This document shows, piece after piece, positions 31,248-39,116 of a stretch of DNA of 41,618 nucleotides. The position numbers and the translations under genes are program-made. The first letter of the stretch is position 1; every line of letters begins with the position of its first letter. The stretch covers positions 1-41,618 of the forward strand of contig JAPOKJ010000032.1 of NCBI GenBank assembly GCA_029977705.1. The letters are read 5' to 3'. The notes under the pieces were generated by a model. It did no database searches and was not told the DNA's origin. It worked only from the letters and a program-made list of their open reading frames with translations. Source of the stretch: Burkholderiales bacterium (lineage in GTDB: Bacteria; Pseudomonadota; Gammaproteobacteria; Burkholderiales; Burkholderiaceae_E).

Positions 31248-31898
31248 TTACATCAAGGCCTTGGCCAGCGCATCCTGACCTTCGTCGAGGGCCAGGGCTT
31301 TCTCGACATTGCGCAGGTGATCGTCCATCAGCCGCGCCGCCTGGCGGGCCTCGCCCGCCTCGATCGCCCTGACGATCTGCTCATGCTCATCATGCGAGTG
31401 CTGGGCGGCCACGCCACTCTGGTACATCATGGTGATCAGGGCACAGCGCGAGGACAGGTCCGAGAGCAGGTCAGCCAGCACCTGATTGCCACTCAACTCG
31501 GCCATCAGCACATGAAAGCCGGCCAGCAGACGGGTCCGCTCGGCAATGCGCGCGGTGCGCACCGACTGCTGCTCTTCGCGCAGATGGCGGCGCAGCCTGA
31601 GGATGTCGCGCGCCGTGGCGCTGCGGGTGAAATCATGAACCAGCCGCGCCTCCAGGGTGCGCCGCACGGCGAACACCTGGCGGGCCTCTTCTAGCGAGGG
31701 CGAGGCCACCGAAGCGCCCCTTCCCGGTGCAAGCACGATCAGCTTGCTGTCGGCCATGCGAAACAGGGCCTGGCGCACGATGGTGCGCGACACCCCGAAA
31801 TGGTCGGCCAGCTTCTGCTCGCCCAGGCGCGCACCCGGCTTGATCTGGTGTTCGATGATGGCTTGCGTCAAACTGCTGACGATGCGGTCGGTATTCAT
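31248..31898 (-). CDS. GntR-family transcriptional regulator, FCD (FadR) subfamily
   Basis: The ~216-residue protein has an N-terminal winged helix-turn-helix (GARLGEQKLADHFGVSRTIV, then VRQALFRM) and a C-terminal FCD all-helical effector domain with the metal-type residues FHVLMAELSGN and a late MDDHLRNVEKAL helix. FCD regulators bind carboxylic or ureido acids and usually repress. It is the first gene of the minus-strand purine operon and faces uraH-puuD, with a perfect palindrome in between, so it most likely controls both directions in response to a purine breakdown product. The ATG at 31898 (NTDRIV) is preferred to an in-frame GTG three codons upstream. Confidence 0.88.
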   Translation of the reverse strand: MNTDRIVSSLTQAIIEHQIKPGARLGEQKLADHFGVSRTIVRQALFRMADSKLIVLAPGRGASVASPSLEEARQVFAVRRTLEARLVHDFTRSATARDILRLRRHLREEQQSVRTARIAERTRLLAGFHVLMAELSGNQVLADLLSDLSSRCALITMMYQSGVAAQHSHDEHEQIVRAIEAGEARQAARLMDDHLRNVEKALALDEGQDALAKALM

Positions 31899-31975
31899 GA
31901 TGATCACAGGATGGCGATGGCCTCGAGCGGCAGGCGCTGAGCGGGCTCACGGGCTACCCGATCAGCGTCCCGGAC

Positions 31976-32003
31976 TTGTCGCAAGGCCACCAAATTGTAT
32001 ACA
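31976..32003 (+). promoter_or_regulatory. Predicted promoter of uraH-puuD
   Basis: TTGTCG (31976-31981) and TATACA (31998-32003) are separated by 16 bases, a reasonable sigma-70-type pair about 100 bases before the uraH start. The -10 element lies inside the ATTGTATACAAT palindrome, so a bound regulator would block it. Confidence 0.45.
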
Positions 32004-32005
32004 AT
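31994..32005. promoter_or_regulatory. Candidate GntR/FCD operator (ATTGTATACAAT)
   Basis: A perfect 12-base palindrome lies in the gap between the divergent gntR and uraH genes. FCD-type GntR proteins often recognise short TTGTATACAA-like palindromes, and this is the most prominent AT-rich palindrome in the gap. It overlaps the predicted uraH -10 element. Confidence 0.6.
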
Positions 32006-32105
32006 CGTGTGCGCAAAATCCAGCAGTTCCTGCATGCTTGCGATCCTGCCTTCCCTGACCCTCCCCTGTCCGGCCCGCTGCCGGCCCTGAAAGGACCTTG
32101 CCACC

Positions 32106-32459
32106 ATGGGCAAACTCACCACCCACGTCCTCGACACCGCCAACGGCCAGCCCGCCGCTGGCATGAACCTGCGGCTGTTCCGCATCGAGGATGGCCAGGC
32201 CCGTCTGCTGAAAAGCGCGGTCACCAACAGTGACGGCCGCGTCGATGGCGGTCTGCTCGAGGGGGCAGCGCTGCTGGCCGGTCGCTACCGGCTCGAGTTC
32301 GAGGTCAGCGCCTATTTCAAGGCCCGCAACACAGCCTTGCCGGCGGTACCGTTCCTGGACTGCGTCCCACTCGACTTCGGCATTGCAGAGCCTGGCCAGC
32401 ACTACCATGTACCCTTGCTGGTCAGCCCCTGGAGCTACTCCACCTACCGCGGTTCCTGA
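32106..32459 (+). CDS. uraH: 5-hydroxyisourate hydrolase (transthyretin-like)
   Basis: The 117-residue protein is a typical HIU hydrolase, converting 5-hydroxyisourate from the urate oxidase reaction to OHCU. The N-terminal THVLDTANGQPAAGM and the C-terminal HYHVPLLVSPWSYSTYRGS are the family signatures; the active-site His pair and the terminal Tyr-Arg-Gly-Ser are intact. No signal peptide is seen, so it is cytoplasmic. A GAAAGGA site precedes the ATG. It is followed after 30 bases by puuD, which supplies its substrate, and the divergent UraD domain takes its product. Confidence 0.95.
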   Translation: MGKLTTHVLDTANGQPAAGMNLRLFRIEDGQARLLKSAVTNSDGRVDGGLLEGAALLAGRYRLEFEVSAYFKARNTALPAVPFLDCVPLDFGIAEPGQHYHVPLLVSPWSYSTYRGS

Positions 32460-32489
32460 CCGCACCGCCCCGCATTCATCGAGCCTGCC

Positions 32490-33668
32490 ATGGACCTGTA
32501 CCTCATCGATTGGGCCAACCTCCTGCTGCGTTGGCTGCACCTGATTGTCGGCATCGCCTGGATCGGGTCCTCGTTCTATTTCGTGTGGCTCGACAACAGC
32601 CTGACGCCGCCCCAGGACGCGAGCCTGCGTGAAAAGGGCGTGATGGGCGAGTTGTGGGCGGTACACGGCGGTGGCTTCTACAACCCGCAAAAGTACCTGG
32701 GCGTGCCCAAGGCCCTTCCCGAGCACCTGCACTGGTTCTACTGGGAGAGCTACTCCACCTGGATGAGCGGCTTTGCCCTGTTCACGGTGCTCTACCTGTT
32801 CAACCCCAGCGTCTACCTGATCGACCCCAAGGTGCTGGCCCTCACGCCCGCCGCTGCGGTGCTGGCGGCACTGGCCTTCCTGGCGGCAGGCTGGCTGGTC
32901 TACAACACGATTTGCCGCCTCTTCGGCGAAAAGGGCGAGAAGGCCGACCTGATCGTCGGTGTGCTGGTCAGCATCTGGGTGGTCTTCGCAGCCTGGCTGT
33001 CCTGCCAGCTGTTCTCGGGCCGGGCCGCCTTCCTGCTGACCGGAGCCATGATTGCCACCATCATGAGCGCCAACGTGTTCTTCTGGATCATTCCGGGGCA
33101 ACGCAAGGTCATCGCCTCGATGAAGGCCGGGGAGGCGCCCGATCCGGCCCACGGCAAGCGCGCCAAGCAGCGCAGCGTGCACAACACCTACTTCACGCTG
33201 CCGGTGCTGCTGGCCATGCTGTCGAACCACTACAGCATGCTCTACCAGGCCCGTCACAACTGGATCGTGCTGGTGGTGCTGATGCTGGCCGGCGTGCTGA
33301 TCCGCCAGTTCTTCATTGCCCGCCACAAGGGCAGGATCCAGTGGGGCTGGTGGATTGCCGGCATCGTGCTGATCCTGGGCACGATTGCGGCGCTGCGCCC
33401 CGAGGCCCCCGCCGCGGGCGCCCAGGCACCGACGTTCGCCCAGGTGTCCACCATCATCGAGCAGCGCTGCCAGATGTGCCACAACGCCCAGGTGGCCTCC
33501 AAGAACGTGCAGTTGCACACCCCGGAGCTGATCGTCAGGCAGGCCCAGGGTATCTACCAGCAGGCGGTGGTGACCAAGATCATGCCGATGAGCAACGCCA
33601 CCAACATCACCGAACAGGAACGGGCCCTGCTGGGTGCCTGGTTCAAGGCCGGCGCACCCGGCCCCTGA
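32490..33668 (+). CDS. puuD: Membrane urate oxidase PuuD with C-terminal cytochrome c domain
   Basis: The 392-residue protein has an N-terminal membrane domain (about 1-290) starting WANLLLRWLHLIVGIAWIGS and a C-terminal cytochrome c domain with haem motif CQMCH (C327, C330, H331) and a likely Met ligand at M365 or M367 (KIMPMSN). PuuD-type proteins are membrane urate oxidases that make 5-hydroxyisourate and pass electrons to the respiratory chain, replacing soluble uricase. The gene is coupled to uraH. It is followed by an 8-bp stem-loop and then amtB, so the urate oxidation genes form a two-gene transcript. Confidence 0.93.
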   Translation: MDLYLIDWANLLLRWLHLIVGIAWIGSSFYFVWLDNSLTPPQDASLREKGVMGELWAVHGGGFYNPQKYLGVPKALPEHLHWFYWESYSTWMSGFALFTVLYLFNPSVYLIDPKVLALTPAAAVLAALAFLAAGWLVYNTICRLFGEKGEKADLIVGVLVSIWVVFAAWLSCQLFSGRAAFLLTGAMIATIMSANVFFWIIPGQRKVIASMKAGEAPDPAHGKRAKQRSVHNTYFTLPVLLAMLSNHYSMLYQARHNWIVLVVLMLAGVLIRQFFIARHKGRIQWGWWIAGIVLILGTIAALRPEAPAAGAQAPTFAQVSTIIEQRCQMCHNAQVASKNVQLHTPELIVRQAQGIYQQAVVTKIMPMSNATNITEQERALLGAWFKAGAPGP

Positions 33669-33677
33669 AGTCCCGCA

Positions 33678-33697
33678 GCCGGTCATCCCTGACCGGC
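33678..33697 (+). terminator. Stem-loop after puuD
   Basis: GCCGGTCA (33678-33685) pairs perfectly with TGACCGGC (33690-33697) around a TCCC loop, 9 bases after the puuD stop. The downstream bases are CGTTGC and A residues, not T, so intrinsic termination is not certain. Confidence 0.45.
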
Positions 33698-33831
33698 CGT
33701 TGCAAAAACCCCGAAAACGATACGCCCGTTGTTGGTGCATAGCGCCCCGCAAAGGCGCGATACCCGGCGACTCAAGGCGGCTCGACGCCTGATTTTGCCC
33801 TTCTTTTGTGCAATCCGGCATGCACCAGAAA

Positions 33832-33847
33832 AGGCATGTTTCTTGCG
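33832..33847 (+). promoter_or_regulatory. Sigma-54 (-24/-12) promoter of amtB
   Basis: The sequence AGGCATGTTTCTTGCG matches the sigma-54 consensus (TGGCACG, four bases, TTGCA): GG at 33833-33834 and GC at 33845-33846 are exactly ten bases apart, with GGCA-G and TTGC conserved. It would start a leader of about 70 bases before the amtB GTG. Half-sites resembling NtrC boxes lie at 33732-33739 (TTGGTGCA) and 33821-33827 (TGCACCA). Nitrogen-limitation control is expected for an ammonium transporter. Confidence 0.65.
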
Positions 33848-33928
33848 TCCGTGGTGCGCTTCGCTGCATTTGAGCGCATCAACGCCCCGAAGTCGGGCGC
33901 ATTCCATCAGAACCATCGGGGAGATCAC

Positions 33929-35131
33929 GTGGACACTTTCAAGCAGGGCGCCGACGCGCTCTTCATTCTGCTGGGCGCCATCATGGTGCTGGCGATGCAC
34001 TCAGGCTTTGCCTTCCTCGAGCTGGGTACGGTCCGGCAGAAGAACCAGGTCAACGCTCTGGTCAAGATCCTGGTCGATTTTTCAGTCTCGACGGTGGTTT
34101 ATTTCTTCGTTGGCTACAGCGTCGCCTACGGCGTCAGCTTCATGGGGCCGGCAACCAGCCTGGCGGAAAAAAGCGGCTATGAACTGGTCAAGTTCTTCTT
34201 CCTGCTGACCTTTGCTGCAGCGATTCCCGCGATCATCTCTGGCGGCATTGCCGAGCGCGCCAAGTTCATGCCGCAATTGATCGCCACGGCGGTCATCGTC
34301 GGCCTTTTCTATCCGCTGTTCGAAGGCATGATCTGGAACCAGAAGTTCGGCCTGCAGGCCTGGATCAAGACTTTCGCCGGCGCCGAGGTGCACGACTTCG
34401 CGGGCAGCATCGTGGTCCATGCGCTGGGCGGCTGGATCGCATTGCCGGCCGTGCTGCTGCTCGGTGCCCGCTATGGACGCTATCGCAAGGACGGCCGCGT
34501 CAGCGCCCACCCGCCCTCGAGCATTCCCTTCCTGGCCCTGGGGGCCTGGATCCTGACGGTGGGCTGGTTTGGCTTCAACGTGATGAGCGCCCAGACCCTG
34601 GACAAGATCTCGGGCCTGGTGGCCGTCAATTCGCTGATGGCGATGGTCGGTGGCACCCTGGCCGCTGCCCTGCTCGGCCGCAACGATCCGGGCTTCGTAC
34701 ACAACGGTCCGCTGGCGGGCCTGGTGGCCGTTTGTGCCGGTTCGGACATCATGCATCCGGCCGGCGCCCTGGCCACCGGCGCGATCGCCGGCCTGGTCTT
34801 CGTGCAGTTCTTCACCTGGACGCAGAACAAGTGGAAGATCGATGATGTGCTGGGCGTCTGGCCGCTGCACGGCCTGTGCGGCGCCTGGGGCGGGATTGCC
34901 TGCGGCATCTTCGGCAGCACCGCCTTCGGTGGCCTGGGGGGTGTCACCTTCGGCGCCCAGTTGCTCGGCACGCTGTGCGGCATCATCTGGGCCCTGCTGG
35001 GCGGCGGCATCGTCTATGGCCTGCTGCGCATCACCCTCGGGCTGCGCCTGAGCCAGGAAGACGAGTTCCAGGGGGCTGACCTCGCGGTGCATCGCATCTC
35101 GGCCACTCCCGAGCGCGAAACCACCTGGTAG
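33929..35131 (+). CDS. amtB: Ammonium transporter (Amt family)
   Basis: The 400-residue membrane protein is an Amt/Rh-type ammonium channel. The twin pore histidines are H164 (IVVHALGG) and H314 (WPLHGLCG); FEGMIWNQ and GGIAERAKF are family stretches. The cytoplasmic tail EDEFQGADLAVHR ends the protein and is where GlnK proteins bind. GTG at 33929 is taken as start because it has a GGGGAG site 5 bases upstream and gives a normal N-terminus; a longer frame to 33806 crosses the sigma-54 promoter. No glnK gene is adjacent. Its position beside purine genes that release ammonia, together with sigma-54 control, places it in nitrogen scavenging. Confidence 0.95.
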   Translation: MDTFKQGADALFILLGAIMVLAMHSGFAFLELGTVRQKNQVNALVKILVDFSVSTVVYFFVGYSVAYGVSFMGPATSLAEKSGYELVKFFFLLTFAAAIPAIISGGIAERAKFMPQLIATAVIVGLFYPLFEGMIWNQKFGLQAWIKTFAGAEVHDFAGSIVVHALGGWIALPAVLLLGARYGRYRKDGRVSAHPPSSIPFLALGAWILTVGWFGFNVMSAQTLDKISGLVAVNSLMAMVGGTLAAALLGRNDPGFVHNGPLAGLVAVCAGSDIMHPAGALATGAIAGLVFVQFFTWTQNKWKIDDVLGVWPLHGLCGAWGGIACGIFGSTAFGGLGGVTFGAQLLGTLCGIIWALLGGGIVYGLLRITLGLRLSQEDEFQGADLAVHRISATPERETTW

Positions 35132-35141
35132 GCAAGCGCCT

Positions 35142-36098
35142 TCAGGGCGCTGACCGGTCGGCCAGACCGCTGACCGGCAGGCCCTGGCGCAGTCGCGCAA
35201 GCTTGCCCAGCATTTGCTCCACCGCGGGCTGAAGCAGGGTCGGGCCGGAGATGTGCGGCGTCACCCTCACCTTCGGGTGTTGCCAGAAGCGATGCCCGGG
35301 CGGCAGGGGCTCCTGCCCGAAGACATCGAGACAGGCGCCGGCCAGATGACCCTGGTCGAGTGCGGCCACCAGATCGCCTTCGTTGACCAGCGCCCCGCGC
35401 GCAATGTTGATCAGGAAGGCGCCGCGCGGCAGCAGGGCCAGGGTTTCGGCCCGCAGCAGGTGGTGGGTGCTCGCGGTGGAAGGCACCAGCAGGATCAGCA
35501 CCCGCGACTGGGCCAGAAAATCGCCCAACCGGGGCACGAAGCGCACCCCCTCGATCGCACGCACCTGGCGCGCATGGCCGAGCACGGTGAACCCGTCGCC
35601 TGCAAAATCCTGGGCGACACGCCGACCCAGCACCCCCAGACCCAGCACACCGATCGTCATCTGGCTGCGCGTGAGCGCCTGCGCCTCGTCCCAGTCGACC
35701 CATGCGCCGCGCGCCTGCGCGCTGCGATAGCGCGAAAAGCCGTACATCCAGTCGAGCACCTGATGACGACAGTAATCGCTCATCTGCTGCCCCATGCCGG
35801 CATCCTCGAGGCGGATGATCGGCAGATCGCCAGGCAGCCGGCCCGTCATGGCCGGGTTGTTGAGCAGGTGATCGAGCCCGGCGCCGGCATTGAAGAACGC
35901 CTTCAGGTTCGGATGGGCCGGAAAGAAATCCGGCGACGGCTTCCAGCCGATGCCATAGTCGGCCCGAGGATCGGCCGGCAGCCCTTCCTGCCACTCGCCC
36001 ACCGTGGCCTGAAGATCGAAGCGGGGCAAAGCGGCGCGAAGGGCCGCCGCCATCTGGGCGGTCTCGGCGGCATCCGGCGTACTGACGACCAGGTGCAT
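35142..36098 (-). CDS. ghrA: Glyoxylate/hydroxypyruvate reductase A-like D-2-hydroxyacid dehydrogenase
   Basis: The 318-residue protein is an NAD(P)H-dependent D-isomer-specific 2-hydroxyacid dehydrogenase of the GhrA type, reducing glyoxylate or hydroxypyruvate. The dinucleotide motif is GVLGLGVLGRRV, and the catalytic Arg (INIARGALVN), Glu (FGQEPLPPG) and His (VTPHISGPT) are all present. The ATG at 36098 was chosen over an upstream in-frame codon because the family starts there (HLVVSTP). It lies 13 bases after the mccA stop, so it is the last gene of the methylcrotonyl-CoA operon, although glyoxylate from purine breakdown would also be a sensible substrate. The gene ends 10 bases from the convergent amtB. 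Confidence 0.88.
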   Translation of the reverse strand: MHLVVSTPDAAETAQMAAALRAALPRFDLQATVGEWQEGLPADPRADYGIGWKPSPDFFPAHPNLKAFFNAGAGLDHLLNNPAMTGRLPGDLPIIRLEDAGMGQQMSDYCRHQVLDWMYGFSRYRSAQARGAWVDWDEAQALTRSQMTIGVLGLGVLGRRVAQDFAGDGFTVLGHARQVRAIEGVRFVPRLGDFLAQSRVLILLVPSTASTHHLLRAETLALLPRGAFLINIARGALVNEGDLVAALDQGHLAGACLDVFGQEPLPPGHRFWQHPKVRVTPHISGPTLLQPAVEQMLGKLARLRQGLPVSGLADRSAP

Positions 36099-36111
36099 GC
36101 CCAGTGACCGC

Positions 36112-38172
36112 TCAGGCCGCCTTGAAGTCCACCAGTTGCGCGCCCTCGGCCACCTGGTCGCCGACGGCAAACACAAATGACTGCACCAGGCCATCGGCCG
36201 GTGCATTGAGGGTGTGCTCCATCTTCATCGCCTCCATCACCAGCAAGGGCTGACCCTGGCGTACCTGGCTGCCCTTTTCGACCAGCAGGGCGATCACCTT
36301 GCCAGGCATCGGCGCGACCAGACTGCCACCCGCACCGGCCTCGGCCTCGACGTCGGTCGTCAGGCCGCGGTACTTCAGGCTGATCTGGCCTTGTGCACCG
36401 AACAGGTGAATGCTCTGCGTCGCCTCATCATGGATGGCACGGGTGGCAAAGCGCTGCGAACCGATCAGGCCACTGAGCTCGCGTCGATCGGCGTCCCACT
36501 TCAGGTCGGACAGGCAGACCGGGGCCAGGCCATCGGCCGGTGAAGCACTGACGGTGTAGCCCCTGGCGGCATAGCCCAGTTGAACGGCATGCAGTGCCGC
36601 CTCCTTGCCTGCCGTCTCGAAGCGCATCAGGCGTTGCTGCCGGCCCGTCGGCCGCCAGCCATCCATGGCGGCCCAGGGATCGGCCGGGAAGCGCTGGTGA
36701 CGCTGGCGCTGCGCGGCGGCCTGCTGCTCCATGGTGAGCACCAGGGCGCAGGCCTGCGCCAGGGTTTCGAGCGAAGGCACCGGCGCGCCGGGAATCAGCT
36801 GCGACTTGTCACGCTCGATCAGGCCGGTGTCGAGGCGGCCCTCGCGAAAGGCCGGGTTCTCCATCAGTCGCTTGAGGAACTCGATGTTGGTGTTCGGACC
36901 GATCACCAGAAACTCATCAAGCGCCAGCCGCATGCGCGCCACCGCCTGCTCGCGATTGGCGCCCCACACGATCAGCTTGGCAATCATCGGATCGTAGAAC
37001 GGCGTGATGGTGTCGCCCTCGCGCACGCCGCTGTCGACCCGCACGGCGGCAGGCACAGGCCGCTGCTGCCCGGTGAAGTGCACGCCGGCCGGCGTGCGCA
37101 TGAAGCGCAGCTTGCCCACCGAGGGCAGGAAGCCCTTGTCCGGGTTCTCTGCATAGACCCGCGCCTCGATCGAATGGCCATCGATCGTCAGTTCGGCCTG
37201 CGTGGCCGGCAGCGGCAGGCCGGATGCCACTTTGAGCTGCCACTCGACCAGGTCGTGGCCGGTGATCATTTCGGTGACCGGATGCTCCACCTGCAGGCGC
37301 GTGTTCATCTCCATGAAGTAGAAGTTGCCCGCCTGGTCGGCAATGAATTCGACCGTCCCGGCCCCCTGATAGCCGACCGCCAGCGCGGCCGCCACAGCGG
37401 CATCGCCCATCGCCTTGCGCCGCTCGGCGGTCATGCCCGGGGCCGGGGCCTCCTCGATCACCTTCTGGTGCCGGCGTTGCACCGAGCAGTCACGCTCGAA
37501 CAGCGACACGCAGTGGCCATGGGCATCGGCAAACACCTGGATCTCGATATGGCGGGGCTGCTCGACATAGCGCTCGATCAGCACCTTGTCATCGCCAAAG
37601 GCGTTGATCGCCTCGCGCTTGCAACTGGCCAGGGCTGCTGCAAATTCGCCCGAGGCGCGCACGATGCGCATGCCCTTGCCGCCACCGCCGGCGCTGGCCT
37701 TGATCATCAGCGGATACCCGACCTTGTCGGCCTGCGCCTGCAGGAAATCAGGGGCCTGCTCGTCACCGTGATAACCGGGCACCAGCGGCACGCCCGCCTT
37801 TTCCATCAAGGCCTTGGCGGCAGACTTGCTGCCCATGGCAGCGATGGCGGAGGCCGGCGGCCCGATGAAGACCAGGCCGGCATCGGCCACCGCCTTGGCG
37901 AAGTCCTCGTTCTCGGACAGGAATCCATAGCCGGGATGGATGGCCTGGGCGCCACTGGCCTTGGCAATCTCGAGTACCTTGGCCGCCAACAGATACGACT
38001 CTTTTGCGGCGGCAGGGCCGAGGCGCCAGGCCTCGTCGCAGACCTGGGCATGCTTGGCGTTGGCATCGGCGTCGGAATACACCGCGACAGTGCGGATGCC
38101 CAGGCGCCGGGCCGTCTCGGCGACACGGCAGGCGATCTCGCCACGATTGGCAATCAGGATCTTGGTGAACAT
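36112..38172 (-). CDS. mccA: Methylcrotonyl-CoA carboxylase alpha subunit (biotin carboxylase + BCCP)
   Basis: The 686-residue subunit carries the biotin carboxylase domain (about 1-450; FTKILIANRGEIACRVAETA at the start, ATP-grasp loop KASAGGGGKGMRIV), a linking domain, and a C-terminal biotinyl domain with the carboxyl-carrier lysine in VMEAMKMEH (K650). With the beta subunit it carboxylates 3-methylcrotonyl-CoA in leucine catabolism. Alpha subunits of propionyl- and geranyl-CoA carboxylases are close relatives; the neighbouring crotonase and beta subunit favour methylcrotonyl-CoA. The ATG at 38172 is one base from the preceding gene's stop. The upstream extension of the frame is not family sequence. 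Confidence 0.9.
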   Translation of the reverse strand: MFTKILIANRGEIACRVAETARRLGIRTVAVYSDADANAKHAQVCDEAWRLGPAAAKESYLLAAKVLEIAKASGAQAIHPGYGFLSENEDFAKAVADAGLVFIGPPASAIAAMGSKSAAKALMEKAGVPLVPGYHGDEQAPDFLQAQADKVGYPLMIKASAGGGGKGMRIVRASGEFAAALASCKREAINAFGDDKVLIERYVEQPRHIEIQVFADAHGHCVSLFERDCSVQRRHQKVIEEAPAPGMTAERRKAMGDAAVAAALAVGYQGAGTVEFIADQAGNFYFMEMNTRLQVEHPVTEMITGHDLVEWQLKVASGLPLPATQAELTIDGHSIEARVYAENPDKGFLPSVGKLRFMRTPAGVHFTGQQRPVPAAVRVDSGVREGDTITPFYDPMIAKLIVWGANREQAVARMRLALDEFLVIGPNTNIEFLKRLMENPAFREGRLDTGLIERDKSQLIPGAPVPSLETLAQACALVLTMEQQAAAQRQRHQRFPADPWAAMDGWRPTGRQQRLMRFETAGKEAALHAVQLGYAARGYTVSASPADGLAPVCLSDLKWDADRRELSGLIGSQRFATRAIHDEATQSIHLFGAQGQISLKYRGLTTDVEAEAGAGGSLVAPMPGKVIALLVEKGSQVRQGQPLLVMEAMKMEHTLNAPADGLVQSFVFAVGDQVAEGAQLVDFKAA

Positions 38173-38173
38173 C

Positions 38174-39064
38174 TCAACGGCTCCCCTGCTTGGGCACCCA
38201 GCTGGCCGGGCGTTTTTCGAAGAAGGCGGCAATGCCTTCCTGGGCATCATCGGAGGCGCGCACGCGGGCAATGCGGGCGACGGTGTCATGCATCACGGCA
38301 TCATCGATCGGCCGCCCGCTGACGGCGCGGATCAGTTGCTTGGTCTCATCGAGGGCATTGGGGCTCGCCTTGATCAGGTAGCCCAGGATCTCGTTGACCT
38401 TCAGATCGAGCTCCTCGGGCGGCACGATGTCGCGGATCAGGCCGATGCGGTAGGCCTCGGCGGCCTCGAACACTTCAGCGGTCAGCATGTAGCGGCGCGC
38501 GGCAGCCTCACCCATGGCCTTGATCACATAAGGGCTGATCATGGCGGGGATCAGGCCCAGCTTGGTCTCGGACAGGCTGAAACGCGTATCCAGGCTGGCG
38601 ATCGCGATGTCGGCAGCCGCCACCAGACCCATGCCCCCGGCAAAGGCTGAGCCATGCACCCGGGCCACGATCGGCTTGGGGCTTTCATACATCCGGCGCA
38701 ATACCTTGGCCAGCGCCAGCGAATCCTCGCGCGCCTGCTCCGGTGTCATGTTGCGTGCAGTCTTCATCCAGTTCAGGTCGCCGCCAGCGCAAAAGGCCGT
38801 GCCGCGACCGGCCATCAGGATCACGCGCACCTTCGGGTGATCGATCGCGGCCTGCACGGCGTGGTCCAGCTCGCGAAACATCACATCGTTCATCGCATTG
38901 CGAAGATCGGGACGGTTCAGCCAGATCTGGCCGACCCCGTTGCCAATGCTGGTCTCGAGGGTGGTGTAGGCCGTCGCTGCGCGCGGCCTGGCGGCAGGCT
39001 TTCCTGTGGCAGGAATCCTGGCCGCCGGCTTCTTGGCAGTGGCTTTGGTGCGGGTGGCATTCAT
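38174..39064 (-). CDS. liuC: Methylglutaconyl-CoA hydratase-like crotonase
   Basis: The 296-residue crotonase has FCAGGDLNWMK and AFAGGMGLVAAAD segments. The first acidic position holds Gly (AGGMGL), while the second Glu is kept (SLSETKLGLIPAMISP), the same pattern I recall for LiuC/GnyH enzymes of Pseudomonas leucine and isovalerate pathways. It would hydrate 3-methylglutaconyl-CoA to HMG-CoA after the carboxylase step. The first ~33 residues are an Ala/Lys/Pro-rich, low-complexity extension (TKATAKKPAARIPATGKPAA) before the catalytic core. ATG 39064 has a GGAG site. It sits between the two carboxylase subunit genes. Confidence 0.86.
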   Translation of the reverse strand: MNATRTKATAKKPAARIPATGKPAARPRAATAYTTLETSIGNGVGQIWLNRPDLRNAMNDVMFRELDHAVQAAIDHPKVRVILMAGRGTAFCAGGDLNWMKTARNMTPEQAREDSLALAKVLRRMYESPKPIVARVHGSAFAGGMGLVAAADIAIASLDTRFSLSETKLGLIPAMISPYVIKAMGEAAARRYMLTAEVFEAAEAYRIGLIRDIVPPEELDLKVNEILGYLIKASPNALDETKQLIRAVSGRPIDDAVMHDTVARIARVRASDDAQEGIAAFFEKRPASWVPKQGSR

Positions 39065-39116
39065 GAGGGAGTCTCCACTTGCGGTATCGGTGTCGGGTTC
39101 GATGCGGATGGCGGTT

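Noticed and set aside
33852-33868. TGGTGCGCTTCGCTGCA as an alternative sigma-54 site for amtB
   Set aside because: The GG-GC spacing is 11 bases; the site at 33832-33847 has the exact spacing and a better match.
31962-33869. 635-codon open frame antisense to uraH and puuD
   Set aside because: uraH and puuD are unmistakable on the other strand, and the antisense product is low-complexity His/Gln/Gly-rich.
33806-33928. Upstream 41-codon extension of the Amt reading frame
   Set aside because: It crosses the sigma-54 promoter and adds residues not found in Amt proteins; GTG 33929 has a ribosome site.
35135-35151. AGCGCC/GGCGCT hairpin between amtB and ghrA as a bidirectional terminator
   Set aside because: The 6-bp stem has no T-tract in either direction and its loop includes the ghrA stop codon.
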